A DNA stretch of 64,000 nucleotides, taken from Ectobius pallidus (Eukaryota; Arthropoda; Insecta; Blattodea; Ectobiidae). This document shows, piece after piece, positions 23,501 through 29,500 of this stretch (position 1 is the first letter of the stretch; each line of letters begins with the position of its first letter). Location of the stretch: the NCBI GenBank assembly GCA_964059195.1, contig CAXKWD010000005.1, positions 95,431,882-95,495,881 of the forward strand, given 5' to 3'. Position numbers and translations under genes: made by a program. The notes under the pieces are model-generated. The model saw only the letters and a program-made list of their open reading frames with translations, had not been told where the DNA came from and searched no databases.

Positions 23501-26500
23501 TTGTCTTCATAATTAAATATAACACGCAATTAAAAAATGATTTAAACATACGCTAAAAAAATGTTTAAAACAGATTGTTTAAAATGTTTTAAACAAGCTT
23601 AAAAAAAACACAAGCACTTGTTTTAAACGTTTTTGTTTAAACATTCCAACCCTGTTGCCAGGACAGGATGGATCTTGCACCAAGACAATGCATCGGCTCA
23701 TCGAGCACGTGCATCTCAAGATGTCATCGAAGAATTGGGCATTGAGATCATGCCTCATTCACTGTATTCTCCGGATCTCACACCTTGTGATTTTCACCTC
23801 TTCCCTAAAGTGAAAAAAGAGCTACGTGGTCACCATTTTCAAAATGATAAGGAGTTGAACAACATTGTCATGGGTATACTGAACAGACTGTCAAAAAAGG
23901 GGTTCAGTGAGTGTTTTGAACAATGGGTAATTCATTGGAGTAGTTGTAATTCATCAGACGGAGAATACTTCGAAAGTTTGTAAGAAGTAAATTTGAATGA
24001 AATAAACCCATTAGTTGAACAGTTCTGTTTTAAGTTGTGTTGTGTCGAGTGCATGTAGGCTACTGTAGAGTAGCATGGATATGTCCTGAATTAAATAGGA
24101 ATTAAAAGTTACTGAGCTCTATGAAATATGCCCTAATCCTGCTTACTCACTGGTAAACAACCAATGAGACAGCACCCAGTGTAGGCCTAGTTTGTATTTT
24201 CGAAGTAAAAACTAAGTGTCGCTGAATTAGGCTAATTTCTTGTTTGTAGAACATTATTTTACTTTAATGGTTTCTCTTGTTTTATTTACAGATGCATTTA
24301 GCAGTTTGAAAAAATCTGAATTTTATGAAGGAGTTGAAGAATCCAGCAAAGCTATTGCTAGTACCTCGTCAAAGGCTGTTAGATCAAGTACTAGTACATC
24401 CAACCCAATTCTTGTTAGTCCACGACAGGTAATTTTTACTCCTTTTCTACTTAATTTGCTTTAATTTATGTTCAGTTAAAGGAGCAGTCCACAATAGAAG
24501 TCAGTTTTTAAATTGTTGTGTGATATTAGAGAATTATAAGAACAATTACATTCGCCTTCTTTATGTTCCGTGGTTGCCTAAAAAATTATGTATATTGCTT
24601 GCAGAGTGATGTAATGGTCACTAGAACTGTTAACTGTAACTGTGAATAAATACATGCTAGTTCACTTATCAGCAAGGGACTTCATTATTTTAAGGGACAT
24701 GAATATGTGGAATTCATATTCATGAATCTATTCTTTCCGAAATAGACACCGTATGTTCAGGATCAGTTATATAGTGGAGTGTTTTCATTGCATACCCAGG
24801 CAGCTTCAAAGGAATGAACAATTAAGTCTGTGTTTCTTTATGTTAATTGATCTGTCTAAATCGGTCTTGGCTTCCACTTTCCAAAACAAATCAGCATTGC
24901 AATATTCGCTCATTGTTATCACTGACCTCAGTTCTTCCCTCGCTTTAATCAGTTCACATGTTTTATTGTTTACTGTAGCTAGATTTTGCAACCTTGCGTT
25001 TCACGAGTAGCTGTTACAGCTTTCACAAGACAATCTTAGATTTTGATTGGCTGGGGTAACCAGCTGATTGGTGTGGTAAAAATAAAGAAATGGGTTTAGC
25101 TGTCGGCAAACTTTTCCTCGCAATGAAAGGAAGCCACCTGGCCCATGCAATGAATAACTGGACGAAACAATACTTTGTGAGCTATTCTTAGCAACAATAA
25201 ATAATAATAATAAATTACAGTAATAATGATGATAATAATAATAGTAATACTGGTAATAATAATAATTAACATAATAGTGAAAGCAATTTAATTTTTACTT
25301 GTATAAAAGTAGATATTTAATACAAAAATAGAGTAATGCCTTATGTAAAATGTTAGGATTCTTATAATCTTGTTATGATTGTCATTAAAGAAGGAAAAAA
25401 ACCTGCCATCCTACTGAAATTTTCCTCATTTAGTTTAAACTTGAGCTCACTGACAGTTTTGGTAGATGATTGCTTACAATGATATATAAATTCAGTGCTG
25501 TGTGAGTTAACATTACAAAATATTAAGTTTAAGAATAAAAAATATTTTATTATAAATACAGAGAAGTTGAATTAATTGGAGATGCCATAATAAATACAGT
25601 GCACACTAAACAACAAATTATTTACAGATTATTGATTGTATCTATACCAGTTGTGTGAAAAATTGTTCCTCTAATAAAGGCCCACTTTCTGATTTGAACT
25701 GATTCTGGACTTCTTCCATCCCAGCACTAAAGTCTATATTTTTTCCTTGTACATCGAGTATGTTTTACACAAGTCGGCATGCTGATCACACGCCCCCAAT
25801 CCTGCCATCTGCCTGTGGTAGATGATGCTTTGGTAGGGTAGCAGGCCTATTCACTCAATGGATGTAGCGCCATGGAGTTTTTAAAAATGTTTTTGACACA
25901 ATAAAATTACTCCTAAACAGTGGCACAAGTTACAATAATACCTCAAATCCCGATTATCCATGGTCAGATTATCTGGTTTGTAGATTATCCATGCAAGCTT
26001 CTTTCTCTCTTTTTAGAATTATTTATTGTACGATGACACGAACCAGTGTGCCTTTCTGGTCAATGAGAACATTGTCTGGCAGCTGTCTGTATGGTCACAC
26101 AACAGTCATGTCTTGCCGACCGAGAGAGAGAGAGAGCAGCTTTCAGTGCACAGGTCTCTGTTACCACGAGGCAGACTTTACTTCATTCGTGACATGAGCC
26201 GGCATGTCTCGCCAGCTGGGGCCTTTGCCTAAGTCAGTACAGGAGCATCGCCCCAGCCTTATTTGGTCTACATATTATTATTGCTAATGACTAGTGGGGC
26301 ACATTATGAGGCATCCAGGCTTGGTCAACACTATATTAGAAGGAACAATAGAGGGGGAAAATTGTAAGGGAAGACCGCTATTAGAATATGCAAAACAGAT
26401 TATTGGCGATTTTGGATGCAAAAAATATGTAGACATGAAGAGACTGGCTCAAGATAGGAAGAACTGGAGAATTGCATCAAACCAGTTGTAAAACTGATGA

Positions 26501-29500
26501 CTACAGAGAGAGAATGAGAACTCCAACAGTAACAAGCATTAGGACAAATTTAATTGCATCCACAGCTTATTAAAATCATTTGAGGTTATGTGTATAATAA
26601 CTACCTAAAGCTAGAATAGTAATAATTCTAACATTTGAATTATCCGTGTTTTTTTATTATTCGTGCATTTTGTTGTCCCAAAATAATAAATTGAGGCAAG
26701 TGGTATGATATGTGATCTTAACTAATTTTGGGTATCTGATTGCAATTCTGTTGACTGTTTCTGTGTATCACATCATGTTTCTTTACAATAGGTACATCAA
26801 AATGAGAGGTATATTGCACATAGGATAAAAAGTATTGAAAAAATTAGAGTAAGTTTGGAAATATTTAAGAGAAAAATAAAACAATATTTTTAAGCTGTCT
26901 AAGATGTGTGTATTTCACCATATCAGGAGCTTGCTGTAAATATTAGCTGTTTCATAGCTGAATTTAAATATTGATATAAGCATTCAAGTGAACCCCTCAG
27001 TGGATTATAAATTTGAAATCAAAAAGAAAAATTTAGTGCAAAGGCTGGCTTTGATGAACGACAACCATAATACAGTGAATAAAAATCCTCAAATTTTAGC
27101 ATAAATTACTATTCTATTAATTTATTAATGGAACTTTTATACATTATTGTGGTGATGAATTTATAAGTCAGTAGCATGGAAAAGATTAAAAGATTGTTTT
27201 GTCGACATTGTATCAAATAGGCCTGTAAATTTTGTGGAACAATTTTGAACCCCTGTAAAAGATATTGTTTGTTGCATCATTATACCTGGTTATCTGTGTA
27301 TTGTAAATTTAATTATCATTTCAGAGAGGAAATCCACTTCTGAAAGCAATCTGTAATGTTCCATGGGAGTATGAAGAAATAATTCCAGATTATGTAATGG
27401 GAAGGACAACATGTGCTTTATTTCTCAGTCTGCGCTATCATAATTTAAACCCAGATTATATAAATGAGAGAATCAAATTGCTTGGAAAGCAATATGATCT
27501 AAGAGTACTTCTTGTACAGGTAATGATTATTGATGTCTTAGCTGAAAAAATTACTTAAACGAACATACCATATATTGTTTTTTATTTATGGTATCTTTTT
27601 TATACTGTTTTTTTTTTGTCTCATTTCACATATTCACAGGCTACAGTTAGCATTTAGTTTTCATGAAAACCTGAGGTACGCATAATTTCTTGTGATGCAA
27701 AGCAGCCATTCCATGGAAAGTGAGCCTGAAGTGTTCAGACCGTAACAGCCTTTTAATATTAATTTAAAATATATGTCATCACTGAAAAATTATGAAATTA
27801 ATTTTGAGAATTAGTTCTTCAGTAGACTATTACTAAAAATTAATTTCATAATTTTTCAATGATTACATATACAGTGTGATCCGTTTGAGATGTCAGAAAA
27901 GTAAAACGTTACATTTAAGAGGTTAATGTACATAGCTCTGTGCAATTTGCTGTAATGTAAGTGGAAAGGATGGGAGTTAACAATGAGTGATGTTTCAGAC
28001 TTCGGCCACATGGCTTAGCGGCGCTATCGTGCATAGAAGACAAAATGGTGGTCATGCCACAACAGCGCACTCAGTGTTTAGTATGGTATGCGATGTTTTC
28101 TAATACAAACGCAGTGGACTTTCCGACGTCAGTACAACTGTCCGGTATGCCCCTTGTTAACTGGTATCACATGTTCTTGGATTTGGTCTCAAAATGCCTC
28201 ATACAGGCGGTAGGTTACATGATAGGACTTGACTTCTCCAGATTTTTTTGTGTGTGGGTACATCAAGTCAACTGTGTACACACAAAGACCACAGAATGTA
28301 CCTAACCTACGACGGATGATTACAGCGGCCTTTCAGCAAATCACTCCAGAAAATCTCCGCGCCACATGGCGGAACCTGTCCGTGAGGTATGATCTGTGCC
28401 GCACTCGCAATGGCGGTCATGTTGAGTGCTAATGTGCTGAAATACAAAACTTACAGGTTTCCTACACCTGTTTATACCATTAAAAATTAATAAATTTAAA
28501 TAGTTTCTTGTACACAATGCTTTACTTTTCTGACATCTCTAACGGATCACCCTGTATTTTAAATTAGTATTAAAAGTAAGAGCATAGGTTTTCCTGGCGA
28601 AGAATCTGAGTGAAAGTTTCTCGGGTGGTCAGCCAGGTGTGGAAGTGAATTTCTCCCGATGTTTCGAAGGTCCACGCTGCCTCCATTTTCAAGGCAGCAT
28701 GGACCTTCGAAACATCGGGAGAAATTCACTTCCACACCTGGCTGACCACCCAAGAAACTTTCACTCTAATATTAAAAGGTTGTTACAGTCTGGACACTTC
28801 AGGCTCACTTTCCGTGGAATGGCTGAAAGGTAAATATTTCTAAGTACTAGTACACCACTTCAGATTTCACCTTCAGTGATTCTCAGAATCCATGAAGTTG
28901 TTCACTCTAAAGGAATAGATCTTGTTAATCCAGGGGTAAGATTTATATGTTATAAATATGACTACCGGTAAATATGTACTTACATGTGGGCTAAAAATAA
29001 AAAAAATATGGACTTTTTTTAATAAAAATGTGCAAAATGATACAAATCTGTATTAGCTTATCAACCTTGCATACCGATACTTATGTAAATAAAGTACAAT
29101 TAAAGATTTATACTTAAATTTGGAAGCCATAGAAAATAATAGAATACATACCATGCTACAATTTTATGAAAAGTCACAGAACAATAGTTTAACTTTCTTA
29201 TATAATATTGAGGGTATTTGGCTAATTACTAATTAATTAACTAATTTTTATTTTAATTAGTGTTGCCTATTTGCAAAACAGTGAGTTAAAAAACTCTGTT
29301 TTGAATGTTCATATCTTAAACTGCATTTGTTGTCTCTTAAAATTGCTTCATAGTCACTGTAACCCTGCTCAGTATCACAAGAAGTAATAGGGACAATTCT
29401 AATATGTGCTATACTCTGAAATGGAAAGGTGAAGTTCTCAGAACACCTGGTGGTATACTGGGATTGTGAGTCAGTTGGAGAATTTAATGTTGTACCGGCA

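Larger units (their letters stand above)
22099..24000 (+). mobile_element. Dead mariner split by another transposon
   Basis: The left end CGAGGGTGTATCAATAAATA follows TA at 22097-22098. The N-terminal transposase (22364-22579: [23 protein letters not shown]) and the C-terminal part (23660-23983: HQDNASAH, then 34 residues, [13 protein letters not shown]) are separated by an inserted element (22614-23655). The first catalytic Asp region is lost. No matching right end is seen, so the 3' limit is approximate. Confidence 0.8.
27700..28833. mobile_element. Composite inverted-repeat element in ERCC1 intron 3
   Basis: Left arm 27703-27762 (CAGCCATTCCATGGAAAGTG, GAGCCTGAAGTGTTCAGACC, TTTTAATATTA) is the inverse of 28772-28831 (TAATATTAAAAGG, CTGGACACTTCAGGCTC, CTTTCCGTGGAATGGCTG) with a few mismatches. 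Between the arms are a smaller inverted repeat (about 27781-27865), a TA-flanked DDE element (27872-28554) and a 159-bp hairpin (28608-28766). Confidence 0.65.

Noticed and set aside
28559..28833. Two similar frames ([12 protein letters not shown]...) on opposite strands
   Set aside because: Both are readings of the two arms of the same palindrome, not proteins.
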